This document shows, in pieces, positions 8,496 through 17,424 of a stretch of 37,753 nt of DNA. Source of the DNA: Brevundimonas sp. ASV9 (GTDB taxonomy: Bacteria; Pseudomonadota; Alphaproteobacteria; Caulobacterales; Caulobacteraceae); NCBI RefSeq assembly GCF_016429195.1, contig NZ_JAELUF010000023.1, forward strand, positions 1 to 37,753, given 5' to 3'. Position numbers and translations under genes: made by a program. Every line of letters begins with the position of its first letter. Position 1 is the stretch's first letter. Under the pieces are notes generated by a model. The model saw only the letters and a list, made by a program, of their open reading frames with translations, made no database searches and was not told the DNA's origin.

Positions 8496-10204
8496 AAACT
8501 CATCTGTCCGCCGATCCATTCGACGCCGGCGTGGCGCAGGGCGTCATTGGCCGCCGTTTCGTCGCCCAGCGCCTGTTCGGCGCGGTAGAGGACGTAGTAG
8601 CTGTAGGGATCGTTCGGCCAATCTTTCAGCAGTTCGCCGATCTTGGCCTTGGCCCCCGCCGCATCGCCGGACGCCAGCATGACGGCGGCCAGGCTTCGGC
8701 GCGTGGGATACCAGATCATGGGCGGATCGCCGCCCTCGGGCGCCATGGCCTGGATCGCCGCTGCCCGCCCATAGGCGGCGATGGCGGCGGGATAGTCCCG
8801 ATCGATCATGGCCGCACGGCCTTCCAGCACCTTCTGGAACAGTTCGGCGAAACCGGTCTGACGATCCGCCATCGGGCCTTTGAACGCCTTGTCCGCCAGC
8901 AGGGCGGCGATGGCTTGGGCCTCGACCCGAACCGCCGCCGCATTGCCGCGCCGCGCCGCCGCCTCACCCCGCGCATAGCGCCAACCGACCCGCATCAGCG
9001 GACGGCCTGCGTCCGGTTCGGCCAGGGCCGCGACCTGGGCGTCCGAACCGAACCGGCCGTAGAGCGCATAGGCGTCCGCCGCCATCACCTGACGATAGAC
9101 GACATAGCCGTCCTCGCCCGCCTCGGGCGGTCCCGCCAGCTGCGGATAGGTCGCCATGTACCAGTCGGCCAGCTCCAGCCCTCGCTCGGCCCCGCCCGCC
9201 ATCAGGGCGCCGCCCATGCCGAAATGGATGTTGTGGGCGTGCAGCCGCATGCCGCGAATGCCGCCGGGCGGGCCGACCAGTTGGTCGTAGCTCTTGTCCA
9301 GCGCCACGGCGTTGACGTTGGACATCATCGCGTCCTTGTAGCGCCCGACGCGATAGAAGGTGTGCGACGGCATGTGCACCAGATGGCTGGCGCCCGGCGC
9401 CAGCAGGGCCAGCCGCTCGCCATAGGCCAGCGCCCGGTGCGGATCGTCCGACCATTCGGTCAGGTGGATATACAGGTGAATGGCGCCCGGATCGTTCGGC
9501 TTGACCGTCAGGGCGTGCTCCAGGATCGCCATGGCGCGGGTGACGGCCGGATCGGTCGCCTTGCCGTCCTCGTCCCACCATTCGCCCTCGGGCTGGAGCA
9601 TCCAGGCGTCTGCGGTTATCGAGGCGACCGACACGTTGTCGGCGTGACGCTTTGCGATCCGGTCCATGGCGCGGGCGAAGCGTAACGCGCGGGTCTTCTC
9701 CTTGCCGGAATAGCGCTGGATCAGGGCGTCGATCATCTGGCGCTGCATCGGCGTGGCGTCGCGGGCCAGACGCCGCGCGTCACGCGCGACGCGGAGGCCT
9801 GTGGCGATCGATTCGGGATCGCCGCCGCCGCCATTCAGGTTCGGCCCGATCGCCCAGGCCTCGCCCCAGGCGCACATGCCGCACGACGGGTCCAACTGCC
9901 TCGCCTTTCTGAACGCCCGCACCGATTCCGAATGCTCGAACGCCCAGCGCAGTCGAACCCCGTGGTCGAACCAGGCCTGGGCCTCGGGGTTCTTCGTATC
10001 GACCGCGAAACCCTCGTCGCCGAAGCCCGGAGCCATGACCATGTCGCGTGTCGGCTGGACATCGCCGACGGCGCCGACCCGGCCGCAGACCTGCGGATTG
10101 GTGATCAGGGCCAGGGTCGCCGCCGTCGCCGTGGCGTCGGCGACCGCCACGGGCGCAATCAGACAGGCGACCGAAACCGTCGCGACCCACAGACCTTTGC
10201 GCAT
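8483..10204 (-). CDS. Exported tetratricopeptide-repeat protein, function unknown
   Basis: A 573-residue protein with a signal peptide (about 1-23) and TPR-type helical repeats. The N-terminal region has a recognisable family signature: WFDHG (78-82), a motif around AFEHSESVRAFRKA, then DPSCGMCAWGEAWAIGPN with C108 and C111, and later HMPSHTFYRVGRY. Proteins with this signature occur widely in proteobacteria and other phyla, but I know of no established function. The start at 10204 was chosen over one 18 codons upstream because it gives a clean signal peptide and has a purine-rich ribosome binding site (AGGAAGAGGGG). It lies 62 nt downstream of the phosphodiesterase lipoprotein gene on the same strand. 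A CxxC pair next to predicted repeats could bind heme or metal, but that is speculation. Confidence 0.82.
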   Translation of the reverse strand: MRKGLWVATVSVACLIAPVAVADATATAATLALITNPQVCGRVGAVGDVQPTRDMVMAPGFGDEGFAVDTKNPEAQAWFDHGVRLRWAFEHSESVRAFRKARQLDPSCGMCAWGEAWAIGPNLNGGGGDPESIATGLRVARDARRLARDATPMQRQMIDALIQRYSGKEKTRALRFARAMDRIAKRHADNVSVASITADAWMLQPEGEWWDEDGKATDPAVTRAMAILEHALTVKPNDPGAIHLYIHLTEWSDDPHRALAYGERLALLAPGASHLVHMPSHTFYRVGRYKDAMMSNVNAVALDKSYDQLVGPPGGIRGMRLHAHNIHFGMGGALMAGGAERGLELADWYMATYPQLAGPPEAGEDGYVVYRQVMAADAYALYGRFGSDAQVAALAEPDAGRPLMRVGWRYARGEAAARRGNAAAVRVEAQAIAALLADKAFKGPMADRQTGFAELFQKVLEGRAAMIDRDYPAAIAAYGRAAAIQAMAPEGGDPPMIWYPTRRSLAAVMLASGDAAGAKAKIGELLKDWPNDPYSYYVLYRAEQALGDETAANDALRHAGVEWIGGQMSLAEA

Positions 10205-10266
10205 CTTCGCCCCTCTTCCTCTGGCGACCAGTGTGCGCTCAAATCGTCGGCTCGCCAATCACCCCA

Positions 10267-11511
10267 TCAGGGCATGGTGACAGGCAAGGTGTCTTGCGCC
10301 CGCCCGTCGCCGGCCGGCGCCGCGATCCCGAGCATCCGCGCCAGGAAGGGCTGCATATCGACGCTGTCCAGATCGGTCAGCCGACGCCCGGCGACCACAC
10401 CCGGCCCGTGGGCGATGAAGATCGCCGCCATCTCCGGCGCCTGATTGTCATAACCGTGGGCGCCGCCCCCTCGCGTCACCGGCCGATCCCGAGTCGCCGT
10501 CAGCCAGCCGGTTTCAACCAGACAGACGATCTGCGCCACGCGCGGGTTGGAGCCATAGGCCAGCCGCGCCGGCACATCGGCCTTATTCCAGCATTCCATA
10601 TGCGGATGGCGGCCGACCAGCTTCTGCTGCACCTCGGCCTCCCGGCCCGGCGCCGGATCGGCGGTCAGGACCGCTCCGCCATAGCCGATCTTCAGCGCCG
10701 CCGGATCGATGATATCGTCGATCCACACGACCCGATCCGGCGAGGTCGCGGCCATGCCGTGATCCGAAACCACGACCAGCATCGTGCGATCATAAAGCCC
10801 CCTCGCCTTCAGCCCCTCGATCAATCGTCCCATCGAGGCGTCCACCGATGCGGCGGCGGCGCGCGTCTCGGGCGCATCGGGGCCGTTGCGGTGACCGGCC
10901 GTGTCGACGATGTCGAAATACAGCGTCTCCAGCTTCGGTCGCTGATCCATCGGCAGGTCCAGCCACGACAGCAGGCGATCCACGCGCGCATCGCCCGGCA
11001 TTGCCTGGTCGAACGGCGCCCACTGGCTAGGCCGCACGCCGTGAATTTCCACCTCCGAGCCCGGCCAGAACATGGTGCCGGTGCGCAAGCCCGTCTTTTC
11101 GGCCGTGACCCAGATCGGCTCGCCCTGATCCCAAAAGCCGCTTTCCTTGCTGGCCATGGTGAAGACGCCCAGCTGCGCGTCGGTGAACCGGTTGCCGACC
11201 ACGCCGTGGTGGTCTGGGTGCAGCCCCGTCACCAGCGTATAGTGGTTGGGAAAGGTCACGCTGGGGAACGACGGCCGCATCGATCCGAACGCGCCGCCGG
11301 CGACCAGTCCATCCAGCACGGGCGTCTGCCCCTTGCCCAGATAGTTCGGCGAGAAGCCGTCAATCGACACTAGGATGACCAGATCGGGACGGGCCGTCTG
11401 CGTGGCCTGCTCTACGACCGGCGATGTAAGAGCGGGTTGCGGGGCCCCGGCGCAGGACGCGACGGCGAAGGCGGCGGCCACGGCCAGGCTGGCGGCGACG
11501 AAACGAGACAT
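10267..11511 (-). CDS. Ectonucleotide pyrophosphatase/phosphodiesterase-like lipoprotein
   Basis: This 414-residue protein belongs to the alkaline phosphatase superfamily, NPP branch. It has a lipoprotein signal with VASC (acylated C20). VSIDGFSPNYL supplies the first metal Asp (D51), SVTFPNHYT holds the likely nucleophile T86, and later DTAGHRNGPD and VVSDHGM give further metal ligands. Such enzymes hydrolyse phosphodiester or pyrophosphate bonds; the substrate is unknown. I chose the start at 11511 because GGAG lies about 8 nt upstream and the lipobox falls at the right distance; the frame stays open upstream into the divergent ABC transporter gene, where it is spurious. It is probably cotranscribed with the TPR protein downstream. 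Confidence 0.9.
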   Translation of the reverse strand: MSRFVAASLAVAAAFAVASCAGAPQPALTSPVVEQATQTARPDLVILVSIDGFSPNYLGKGQTPVLDGLVAGGAFGSMRPSFPSVTFPNHYTLVTGLHPDHHGVVGNRFTDAQLGVFTMASKESGFWDQGEPIWVTAEKTGLRTGTMFWPGSEVEIHGVRPSQWAPFDQAMPGDARVDRLLSWLDLPMDQRPKLETLYFDIVDTAGHRNGPDAPETRAAAASVDASMGRLIEGLKARGLYDRTMLVVVSDHGMAATSPDRVVWIDDIIDPAALKIGYGGAVLTADPAPGREAEVQQKLVGRHPHMECWNKADVPARLAYGSNPRVAQIVCLVETGWLTATRDRPVTRGGGAHGYDNQAPEMAAIFIAHGPGVVAGRRLTDLDSVDMQPFLARMLGIAAPAGDGRAQDTLPVTMP

Positions 11512-11595
11512 GAACTTACTCCAAGGCGACACTGAACCATTGCCTAAACTTAATGGACGACAGCTACGCGACGGCTTGTGCGACCGGCGTTCACT

Positions 11596-11609
11596 CGCCA
11601 AGCTTGGCG
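11596..11609. promoter_or_regulatory. 14-bp perfect palindrome at the ABC ATPase start
   Basis: CGCCAAGCTTGGCG is a perfect palindrome ending one base before the ATG of the ABC ATPase gene, where a ribosome binding site would be expected. As RNA it could form a 5-bp stem with a 4-nt loop, or as DNA be an operator. No normal Shine-Dalgarno sequence is visible there. Confidence 0.4.
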
Positions 11610-11610
11610 T

Positions 11611-12522
11611 ATGGAAACCGTCATCGATATTCGCGGCCTGACCAAGACCTACGGGACGGTAAAGGCCTTGGACGGCCTGACCTTGTCGATCCCGCGCGGC
11701 GGGGTTTACGGCATTCTGGGTCCCAATGGGGCGGGCAAATCGACGCTGTTTCGCACCCTGCTGGGTCTGATTCGGCCGACCGAGGGCGAGGCGACGGTGA
11801 TGGGCGGTCGGATCGGCGATCCGGCCTCGATGCGGCGCATGGGGTCGATGATCGAGACGCCGCGCTTTCCGCCCTTTATGACCGCCCGCCAGGTGCTGGA
11901 ATGGCTGGCCCGCGCCCATGGCGGCGTGTCCTCGGCCGAGATCGACAATTGGCTGCAACGCGTCGGTCTGACTGAGGCGGCCAACCGCCGCGTGAAGGGC
12001 TTTTCGGTCGGCATGTTGCAACGCCTGGGCGTCGCCGCCGCCCTGATGACCAAGCCGGACCTCGTCATTCTGGATGAACCGACCAGCGGCATGGATCCGC
12101 CCGGCATCCAGGAGATGCGCGCCCTGATCCGCAGCCTGGCCGACCACGACGGCGTCACCGTCATATTGGCCAGCCACCAGCTTCAGGAGGTCCAGCGCGT
12201 CTGCAACCGCGTCGCCATCTTCAACAAGGGTAAGGTCATCACCGAGGGCCGGGTCTCCGACCTGACCGCCTCGGGCGAGCGTCTGCGCCTGTCCGTCACG
12301 CCTCTGGCCAAGGCCCTGTCGCTGCTGGGCGAGCGCGCGACGCTTGAGGGCGATGCGATCGTGGCCGCCGTGCCGCGCGCCGAGGCCGCCGCCGCCATCA
12401 AGGCCCTGGTCGAGGGCGGCGTCGATATCGAAGAGGCGCGCTGGATCGGCGCGGACCTGGAAGACGTCTTCATGAGCGAAACCGGCTGGACCGGCGTGCA
12501 GGAGCAAAACCGTGCTGGCTGA
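11611..12522 (+). CDS. ABC transporter ATP-binding protein
   Basis: A 303-residue ABC ATPase of the DRA/CcmA-like exporter class. Walker A GPNGAGKST is at 37-45, the signature is FSVGMLQRLG (131-140; Ser-Val-Gly in place of SGG), Walker B LVILDEP at 151-157, and the H-loop His is H189. About 90 C-terminal residues after the nucleotide-binding domain are typical of two-gene ABC-2 exporters. The start at 11611 gives the usual N-terminus; the open frame upstream lacks family similarity. It overlaps the permease gene by 11 bp, so the two are translationally coupled and form one transporter. The cargo cannot be read from sequence. Confidence 0.93.
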   Translation: METVIDIRGLTKTYGTVKALDGLTLSIPRGGVYGILGPNGAGKSTLFRTLLGLIRPTEGEATVMGGRIGDPASMRRMGSMIETPRFPPFMTARQVLEWLARAHGGVSSAEIDNWLQRVGLTEAANRRVKGFSVGMLQRLGVAAALMTKPDLVILDEPTSGMDPPGIQEMRALIRSLADHDGVTVILASHQLQEVQRVCNRVAIFNKGKVITEGRVSDLTASGERLRLSVTPLAKALSLLGERATLEGDAIVAAVPRAEAAAAIKALVEGGVDIEEARWIGADLEDVFMSETGWTGVQEQNRAG

Positions 12523-13369
12523 CGCGATCCGTTCCGAAACCTACCGCCTGTCCAAGAACCGCACCGCCCTGTTCTGGAGCGTGCTGTTCATCCCGATCAT
12601 GGGCGTGATCCTGGCCACCCTGGGCTTCGTGGTCGCCAAGGCCAATGAGGCCAAACTGGCGGGCAAGCTGCCGCCGGACATGATGAAGGGCGGCCCGCTC
12701 GATCTGGGGATGACCCTGGTCAAGAGCGCGGGCGATTTCGCCAATCCGGCCATCCTGATGTTCGTGCTGATCGGCGCGGCGACCATCTACGCCGGCGACT
12801 ATCGCTGGGAGACTTGGCGGCTGATCAGCGCGCGCAACACTCGGCCGAACCTGCTGACCGGCAAGGTCGCGGTCGTTGGTCTGGTGATCGTGCTGGCGAC
12901 TTTCGCCGCCCTGATCTCCGACGTGATCGCCAGTGTGATCCAGGCGGCGGTGTTCGGCCGTCCCCTCGCCTTCTCGATGACTGGCGCCGCAGCGGCGGAC
13001 TTCGGCCTTTTGACCCTGACCTCCTGGGCGCGCCTTCTGCAGTTCACCATGCTCGGCCTTCTGGCGGCCGTGGTGACGCGCTCGTTGCTGGCGGCCCTGT
13101 TCGCGCCGCTGGTGATCGGCGTGGCCCAGTTCTTCCTGCCCCAACTGCTGCTGCCGATGGGCGTGACGCCGGACGGCTGGCTTCTGCCGCTGCTGTCACC
13201 CGGCATGGCCACCGACCTGCTGAAGGCCGCCATCGCGGGCGGCGCCTCGACGGCGCAACTGCCCGACCACGCCCTGCTGAAAGGCGTCCTCAGCCTGGCC
13301 CTGTGGATCGGCGTCACCTTCGGCGCCGCCGTCGCCTGGTTCAACCGCCAGGACCTGTCGAAGGAATAG
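12512..13369 (+). CDS. ABC-2 type transporter permease
   Basis: A 285-residue membrane protein with about six hydrophobic segments (near residues 18-42, 85-100, 112-140, 165-190, 192-215 and 250-270), the partner of the ATPase encoded just upstream. It starts at GTG (12512) with an excellent ribosome binding site (AGGAG, 7 nt away) inside the end of the ATPase gene. The sequence resembles ABC-2 subunits found with multidrug, antibiotic or bacitracin-type exporters. Its last 29 bp overlap the 3' end of the convergent LysR gene. Confidence 0.88.
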   Translation: MLADAIRSETYRLSKNRTALFWSVLFIPIMGVILATLGFVVAKANEAKLAGKLPPDMMKGGPLDLGMTLVKSAGDFANPAILMFVLIGAATIYAGDYRWETWRLISARNTRPNLLTGKVAVVGLVIVLATFAALISDVIASVIQAAVFGRPLAFSMTGAAAADFGLLTLTSWARLLQFTMLGLLAAVVTRSLLAALFAPLVIGVAQFFLPQLLLPMGVTPDGWLLPLLSPGMATDLLKAAIAGGASTAQLPDHALLKGVLSLALWIGVTFGAAVAWFNRQDLSKE

Positions 13370-14258
13370 GCGGCGACGGACTGCGCGCGCCTTCCGCAAC
13401 CAGCCAGTCGCGGAAGGCGTCCACCGCCGCGTCCTTGCGACCTTGCGGCCGCAGAAAGACGAACCGGGACGGTCGCTCGACGAAACCGAACGGCGCGGCC
13501 AACCGGCCGGCCATGACATCCGGCGCCACAAAGGCCCAAGGCGCGATGGCGACGCCCAGTCCAGCGATCGCCGCCTCCACCAGCGAATGATTGTGCGCGA
13601 ACTCCCGCTCCATCGTCGCTGCCGGCAGGGTCACGCCGGCCAGTTCGGCCCAGACCGACCACGCCCGACGGAAGGTCGCCGAATGCAGCCGCGGCGCGCC
13701 AGCTAAGGCGTCTATCGTCGGCAGCTGGGCCATCATGGATGGCGATCCGACAGGCCCCTGATGTTGGCTCAGGAAGGGTGTCGCTTCGGTTCGCGCATGA
13801 ACCTGATCCGGCTCCACGATGCGGATGGCGCCGTCGAAACGGTCGCGCCTATAATCGACCGGCGCATAGGATTCCGACAGCCGGACCCGCACCTCGGGAT
13901 GGGACTGGAGAAACCCCGGCAGGCGCGGGATCAGCCATTTCAGCGCAAAGGTGCCCAAGCAGGAAATCTCGATCTCACGCGCTGCACCCTGCCGCACGCC
14001 CTGAACCGCATCGATGATCGCGCCAAAGGCGGGCGTCAGCCGCGCGGCCAACTGCGCGCCTGCCTCAGTCAAGATCAGCGCATGGCGCGGTCCGGTCACA
14101 AGGATCACCCCCAGCGAAGCTTGTAGGGCTGCGATCTGACGACTGACCGCGCCGTGGGTAACACACAACTCGGTTGCTGCACGGGTCATGCTGCCGTGCC
14201 TCGCGAACGCTTCAAAGGTTCGCAGCGCATTCAGCGGTGGCGGGGCTCGACCCGACAT
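13341..14258 (-). CDS. LysR family transcriptional regulator (GcvA-like)
   Basis: A 305-residue LysR-type regulator. The N-terminal winged helix-turn-helix (about 8-66) shows LNALRTFEAFARHGSMTRAA and VTHGAVSRQI, the pattern of the GcvA/AmpR subgroup. The rest is a periplasmic-binding-like effector domain that includes an FLQSHPEVRVRL segment. The start at 14258 has GGAGG at ideal spacing; an upstream extension of 33 codons is not supported. The target and ligand are unknown. LysR proteins often regulate a divergent gene; here the divergent direction holds only a possible 39-codon membrane peptide. The C-terminus is a short Pro/Ser-rich tail overlapping the permease gene. Confidence 0.92.
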   Translation of the reverse strand: MSGRAPPPLNALRTFEAFARHGSMTRAATELCVTHGAVSRQIAALQASLGVILVTGPRHALILTEAGAQLAARLTPAFGAIIDAVQGVRQGAAREIEISCLGTFALKWLIPRLPGFLQSHPEVRVRLSESYAPVDYRRDRFDGAIRIVEPDQVHARTEATPFLSQHQGPVGSPSMMAQLPTIDALAGAPRLHSATFRRAWSVWAELAGVTLPAATMEREFAHNHSLVEAAIAGLGVAIAPWAFVAPDVMAGRLAAPFGFVERPSRFVFLRPQGRKDAAVDAFRDWLVAEGARSPSPPIPSTGPGG

Positions 14259-14331
14259 GTGACCTCCCCTCACAGAGTTCCACCCGCTTAATCGATTTCG
14301 CTGTCGTCGCCTATCGGCTTCAAGCTTGGCG

Positions 14332-14451
14332 ATGCCGCTTCCGAACCAACCGCCCAAGCCGCCCCGCCGCTCGCCTCAGGATCAGATCGCCTATGGCCTG
14401 TGCATTCTGCTCATATGGAGCATGGCGATCGCCGCGCTTTGGGACGGCTAA
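14332..14451 (+). CDS. Possible 39-residue single-pass membrane peptide
   Basis: A small frame from ATG 14332 to TAA 14449-14451. The peptide begins with a Pro/basic segment (MPLPNQPPKPPRRSPQDQ) followed by one hydrophobic span (about residues 19-36, YGLCILLIWSMAIAALW). About four fifths of third codon positions are G or C, as in neighbouring genes, and the hydrophobic span is not what random GC-rich DNA usually gives. It lies divergent from the LysR gene and its stop overlaps the 3' end of the convergent GNAT gene by 4 bp. No strong Shine-Dalgarno is visible. It could be a real small membrane protein under LysR control; this is inference. Confidence 0.4.
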   Translation: MPLPNQPPKPPRRSPQDQIAYGLCILLIWSMAIAALWDG

Positions 14452-14903
14452 AGCCGTTTCTCCATAAAGACGTTCGCGCGCACATAGGGCGTGGGTCGTG
14501 GCGGCAGGTGAACGAAGCCGGCGCTTTCATACAGGGCGATCGCGCGCTTCAGGGCGCTGTTCGTTTCCAGATAGAGACGGTCAGAGGCCGCTTGCCGCGC
14601 CGCCTCGCAGGCGTCCAGCAGGCGTCGCGCCAGCCCCAGGCCGCGCGCGGCGGGCGTGACGGTCATCTTGCAGACCTCCACCCCGTCATCGGTCGGGACC
14701 ATGGCGCAGCAGCCCACGGCCTCCCCATCCCTCTGCGCGATGAAGATGCGCCCGCCCTTGTCCAGGAACACGCCCTGCGGATCATGGATCGCCAGTCGAT
14801 CCTTCGCTTCGATGGCAAAGCCGCCCTCGATCAGCCAGGCAATGTTAAACTGCGCCCAGGCGGCAGCGTGATCAGGACGGAAATCGACGATGGCGACGGT
14901 CAT
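14448..14903 (-). CDS. GNAT family N-acetyltransferase
   Basis: A 151-residue GNAT-fold acyltransferase using acetyl-CoA. The central strand and the pyrophosphate-binding loop are visible as CKMTVTPAARGLGLARRLL (about residues 78-96, RGLGLA being the Q/RxxGxG/A element). A later YLETNSALKRAIALYESAGF segment matches the typical C-terminal helix and strand. The acceptor substrate is unknown. The gene sits just after the terminator of the ribosomal alpha operon on the same strand and 89 nt after rplQ, so it is probably transcribed separately. Confidence 0.9.
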   Translation of the reverse strand: MTVAIVDFRPDHAAAWAQFNIAWLIEGGFAIEAKDRLAIHDPQGVFLDKGGRIFIAQRDGEAVGCCAMVPTDDGVEVCKMTVTPAARGLGLARRLLDACEAARQAASDRLYLETNSALKRAIALYESAGFVHLPPRPTPYVRANVFMEKRL

Positions 14904-14931
14904 TCAACCGTCATGACTGGTTTGAACGCAA

Positions 14932-14966
14932 AGCAAAAGGGCGGTCGGATCACTCCGACCGCCCTT
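14932..14966 (-). terminator. Intrinsic terminator of the rplQ (alpha) operon
   Basis: A 13-bp perfect stem (14937-14949 with 14954-14966) with a 4-nt loop reading GTGA on the minus strand, a GNRA-type tetraloop. On the minus strand a TTTTGCTTT tract follows. It lies 26 nt downstream of the rplQ stop and should end the ribosomal transcript. Confidence 0.9.
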
Positions 14967-14992
14967 CCGGCGTTTGGTCAAACGACCAAATC

Positions 14993-15412
14993 TTAGTCTT
15001 CGTCGTTGCCTTCGAAGGCCAGGACCGGACCGGAGTCCTTGCCCTTGGCTTCGACGTCGCGGTCGACGAACTCGATGACGGCCATCGGAGCGTTGTCGCC
15101 GTGGCGGAAGCCGGCCTTCATGATGCGAATATAGCCGCCGTTACGCTCGCTGTAGCGCGGGCCCAGCGTTTCGAACAGCTTGCCGACTTGCGGCACGTCG
15201 CGAACCTGGCTGATGGCCTGACGACGCGCGTGCAGGTCGCCCTTCTTGGCGAGGGTGACCAGCTTCTCGACGAAGGGACGCAGTTCCTTCGCCTTGGGCA
15301 GGGTCGTGGTGATCTGCTCGTGCTTGATCAGCGAGGCGGCCATGTTGGCGAACATGGCGGTGCGGTGGCTGGTCGTGCGACCGAGTTTACGATGGGCGGC
15401 GCCGTGGCGCAT
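14993..15412 (-). CDS. rplQ: 50S ribosomal protein L17 (bL17)
   Basis: A 139-residue L17, a large-subunit protein near the polypeptide exit region. The family start [12 protein letters not shown] and the [20 protein letters not shown] segment are clear. The last 20 or so residues form an acidic tail (ending EGNDED) beyond the conserved core. It is the last gene of the cluster, 104 nt after rpoA, followed by a strong terminator. Confidence 0.98.
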   Translation of the reverse strand: MRHGAAHRKLGRTTSHRTAMFANMAASLIKHEQITTTLPKAKELRPFVEKLVTLAKKGDLHARRQAISQVRDVPQVGKLFETLGPRYSERNGGYIRIMKAGFRHGDNAPMAVIEFVDRDVEAKGKDSGPVLAFEGNDED

Positions 15413-15516
15413 CTGGGTCTCTCCTACTCCGGAACCGGTATCCCGACAGGGACCTGGAACCGTAATCTTCTAACCGCCCCGACATTCTCCCGGAGGAGAC
15501 GGGCGGAGGGTTGAAC

Positions 15517-16536
15517 TTAGATCTGGTCGTCGAACTTCTTGGCCAGATCTTCGATGTTTTCGGGCGGCCAGTTCGGCACGTCCATGCCGAGGCTGAGGCC
15601 CATCGTCGTGAGAACTTCCTTGATCTCGTTCAGCGACTTGCGGCCGAAGTTCGGGGTGCGAAGCATTTCGCCCTCGGTCTTCTGGATCAGGTCGCCGATG
15701 TAGACGATGTTGTCGTTCTTCAGGCAGTTGGCCGAACGAACCGACAGTTCCAGCTCGTCCACCTTCTTCAGCAGCGCCGGGTTGAAGGGCAGGTCGGGCT
15801 TGCCGTCCGACTGCTCGACAGCCTTCTTGGGCTCTTCGAAGGTGATGAAGATCTGGAGCTGGTCCTGCAGGATGCGCGCGGCGTAGGCCACGGCGTCAAC
15901 CGGCGTGACCGCACCGTTGGTTTCGACTTCCAGCAACAGCTTGTCGTAGTCCAGCGACTGACCCTGACGGGTCGGCTCAACGCGGTAAGCCACCTTCTTG
16001 ACCGGCGAATACAGGGCGTCGACGGCGATCAGGCCGATCGGCGCATCTTCCGGACGGTTCAGCTCGGCGGCGACGTAGCCCTTGCCGTTCTGGACGGTCA
16101 GTTCCATGCGCACCGATGCGCCGTCGTCCAGCGTGCAGATGACGTGGTCGGGGTTCAGAACCTCGATGTCCGCCGGCACGTCGATCTGGCCGGCCGTCAC
16201 CGGACCGGGGCCCGTGGCGCGCAGGGTCATGCGCTTGGGGCCTTCGGCGTGCATGCGCAGCGCCAGTTGCTTGATGTTCAGGACGATATCGACCACGTCT
16301 TCGCGCACGCCTTCCAGCGACGAGAATTCATGAACGACGCCGTCGATCTGGATGGCCGTGACGGCTGCGCCTTGCAGCGAGGACAGCAGAACGCGACGGA
16401 GCGCGTTGCCGAGCGTCACGCCGAAGCCACGCTCGAGGGGTTCGGCCACCAGGCGCGCCTTGCGCTGGGCGTCGGAACCGATCTCGATCTGCGGCTTCTC
16501 GGGACGGATCAGCTCTTGCCAGTTTCTTTCGATCAT
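15517..16536 (-). CDS. rpoA: RNA polymerase alpha subunit
   Basis: A 339-residue alpha subunit. The N-terminal domain (about 1-235) dimerises and nucleates assembly of beta and beta-prime; it shows [20 protein letters not shown] flexible linker precedes the C-terminal domain (about 255-325), which binds UP elements and activators through the [11 protein letters not shown] region and the [13 protein letters not shown] helix. Length and both domains are normal. It is separated from rpsK by 93 nt containing a hairpin (16562-16594) and from rplQ by 104 nt. As in other alphaproteobacteria, rpsD is absent between rpsK and rpoA. Confidence 0.98.
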   Translation of the reverse strand: MIERNWQELIRPEKPQIEIGSDAQRKARLVAEPLERGFGVTLGNALRRVLLSSLQGAAVTAIQIDGVVHEFSSLEGVREDVVDIVLNIKQLALRMHAEGPKRMTLRATGPGPVTAGQIDVPADIEVLNPDHVICTLDDGASVRMELTVQNGKGYVAAELNRPEDAPIGLIAVDALYSPVKKVAYRVEPTRQGQSLDYDKLLLEVETNGAVTPVDAVAYAARILQDQLQIFITFEEPKKAVEQSDGKPDLPFNPALLKKVDELELSVRSANCLKNDNIVYIGDLIQKTEGEMLRTPNFGRKSLNEIKEVLTTMGLSLGMDVPNWPPENIEDLAKKFDDQI

Positions 16537-16561
16537 TTTGTCCCTCGAACGGGTTTCGCCT

Positions 16562-16594
16562 GCTCCGGCCTTGTCGACGAGGCCATGATGGAGC
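16562..16594 (-). other. Hairpin in the rpsK-rpoA gap
   Basis: GCTCC pairs with GGAGC and GGCC with GGCC, interrupted by a 5-nt bulge, in the leader of rpoA. No T-run follows, so it is not an obvious terminator. It may be an mRNA stability or processing element. Confidence 0.4.
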
Positions 16595-16629
16595 GGACGG
16601 AGATTGGGGGTGCCTTAGAACGCTATCGC

Positions 16630-17019
16630 TTAGACGCGACGACGCTTGGGCGGACGGCAACCATTGTGCGGCATCGGCGTGACGTCGCGGATCGTCGTGA
16701 TCGTCAGACCGACCGACTGCAGCGCGCGCAGGGCCGATTCACGGCCGGAGCCCGGGCCCGAGACGTTCACTTCCAGCGTCTTCACGCCGTGTTCCTGGGC
16801 CTTCTTGCCAGCGTCTTCCGCAGCCATCTGAGCGGCGTAAGGGGTCGACTTACGCGAACCCTTGAAGCCCATGTGACCCGCCGAAGACCACGAGATCGCG
16901 TTGCCCTGGGCATCGGTGATCGTGATCATGGTGTTGTTGAACGAAGCATTCACGTGGGCGACGCCCGAGGTGATGTTCTTGCGCTCGCGCTTCTTTACGC
17001 GACCCGGTTCCTTGGCCAT
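16630..17019 (-). CDS. rpsK: 30S ribosomal protein S11 (uS11)
   Basis: A 129-residue S11 of the 30S platform, contacting 16S rRNA near the E site. Conserved segments include [35 protein letters not shown] and the basic tail [15 protein letters not shown]. It follows rpsM by 9 nt in the alpha operon. Confidence 0.98.
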   Translation of the reverse strand: MAKEPGRVKKRERKNITSGVAHVNASFNNTMITITDAQGNAISWSSAGHMGFKGSRKSTPYAAQMAAEDAGKKAQEHGVKTLEVNVSGPGSGRESALRALQSVGLTITTIRDVTPMPHNGCRPPKRRRV

Positions 17020-17028
17020 GTGTCTGTC

Positions 17029-17397
17029 TTACTTCTTCTTGCCGGCGATCGGCTTGGCGGGACCCTTGCGGGTGCGGGCGTTCGTGTGGGTGCGCTGACC
17101 GCGGACCGGCAGGCCCTTACGGTGACGCAGGCCGCGATAGCAAGCCAGATCCATCAGACGCTTGATGTTCATCGACGTCTCGCGGCGCAGGTCGCCCTCG
17201 ACGGTGTGATCCTTGTCGATCGTTTCGCGGATCGACAGGACTTCGGCGTCCGTCAGCTGGTTCACCCGGCGGGCGGGCTCGATGCCCACCTTCTCGGTGA
17301 TGTCCTTGGCGGCGGCGGGGCCGATGCCATGGATATACTGAAGCGCGATTTCTACGCGCTTGTTGGTCGGGATGTTGACGCCAGCAATACGGGCCAC
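17029..17397 (-). CDS. rpsM: 30S ribosomal protein S13 (uS13), GTG start
   Basis: A 122-residue S13 of the 30S head, contacting the P-site tRNA and the 50S subunit. I chose the GTG at 17397 because it gives the universal (M)ARIAGVNIP start, TGGAGA lies six bases upstream, and the length is standard; an ATG 12 codons upstream gives a non-homologous extension. The tail [17 protein letters not shown] is the conserved tRNA-contacting end. It is the first gene after a promoter and a terminator-like hairpin in the 138-nt gap behind the TonB-like gene. Confidence 0.97.
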   Translation of the reverse strand: MARIAGVNIPTNKRVEIALQYIHGIGPAAAKDITEKVGIEPARRVNQLTDAEVLSIRETIDKDHTVEGDLRRETSMNIKRLMDLACYRGLRHRKGLPVRGQRTHTNARTRKGPAKPIAGKKK

Positions 17398-17424
17398 GAA
17401 ATTCTCCAGATACGCGTTAGTCAG

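Noticed and set aside
10267-12507. N-terminal extension of the phosphodiesterase gene to 746 codons
   Set aside because: The extra part is antisense to the ABC ATPase gene, and the lipoprotein signal starts at 11511.
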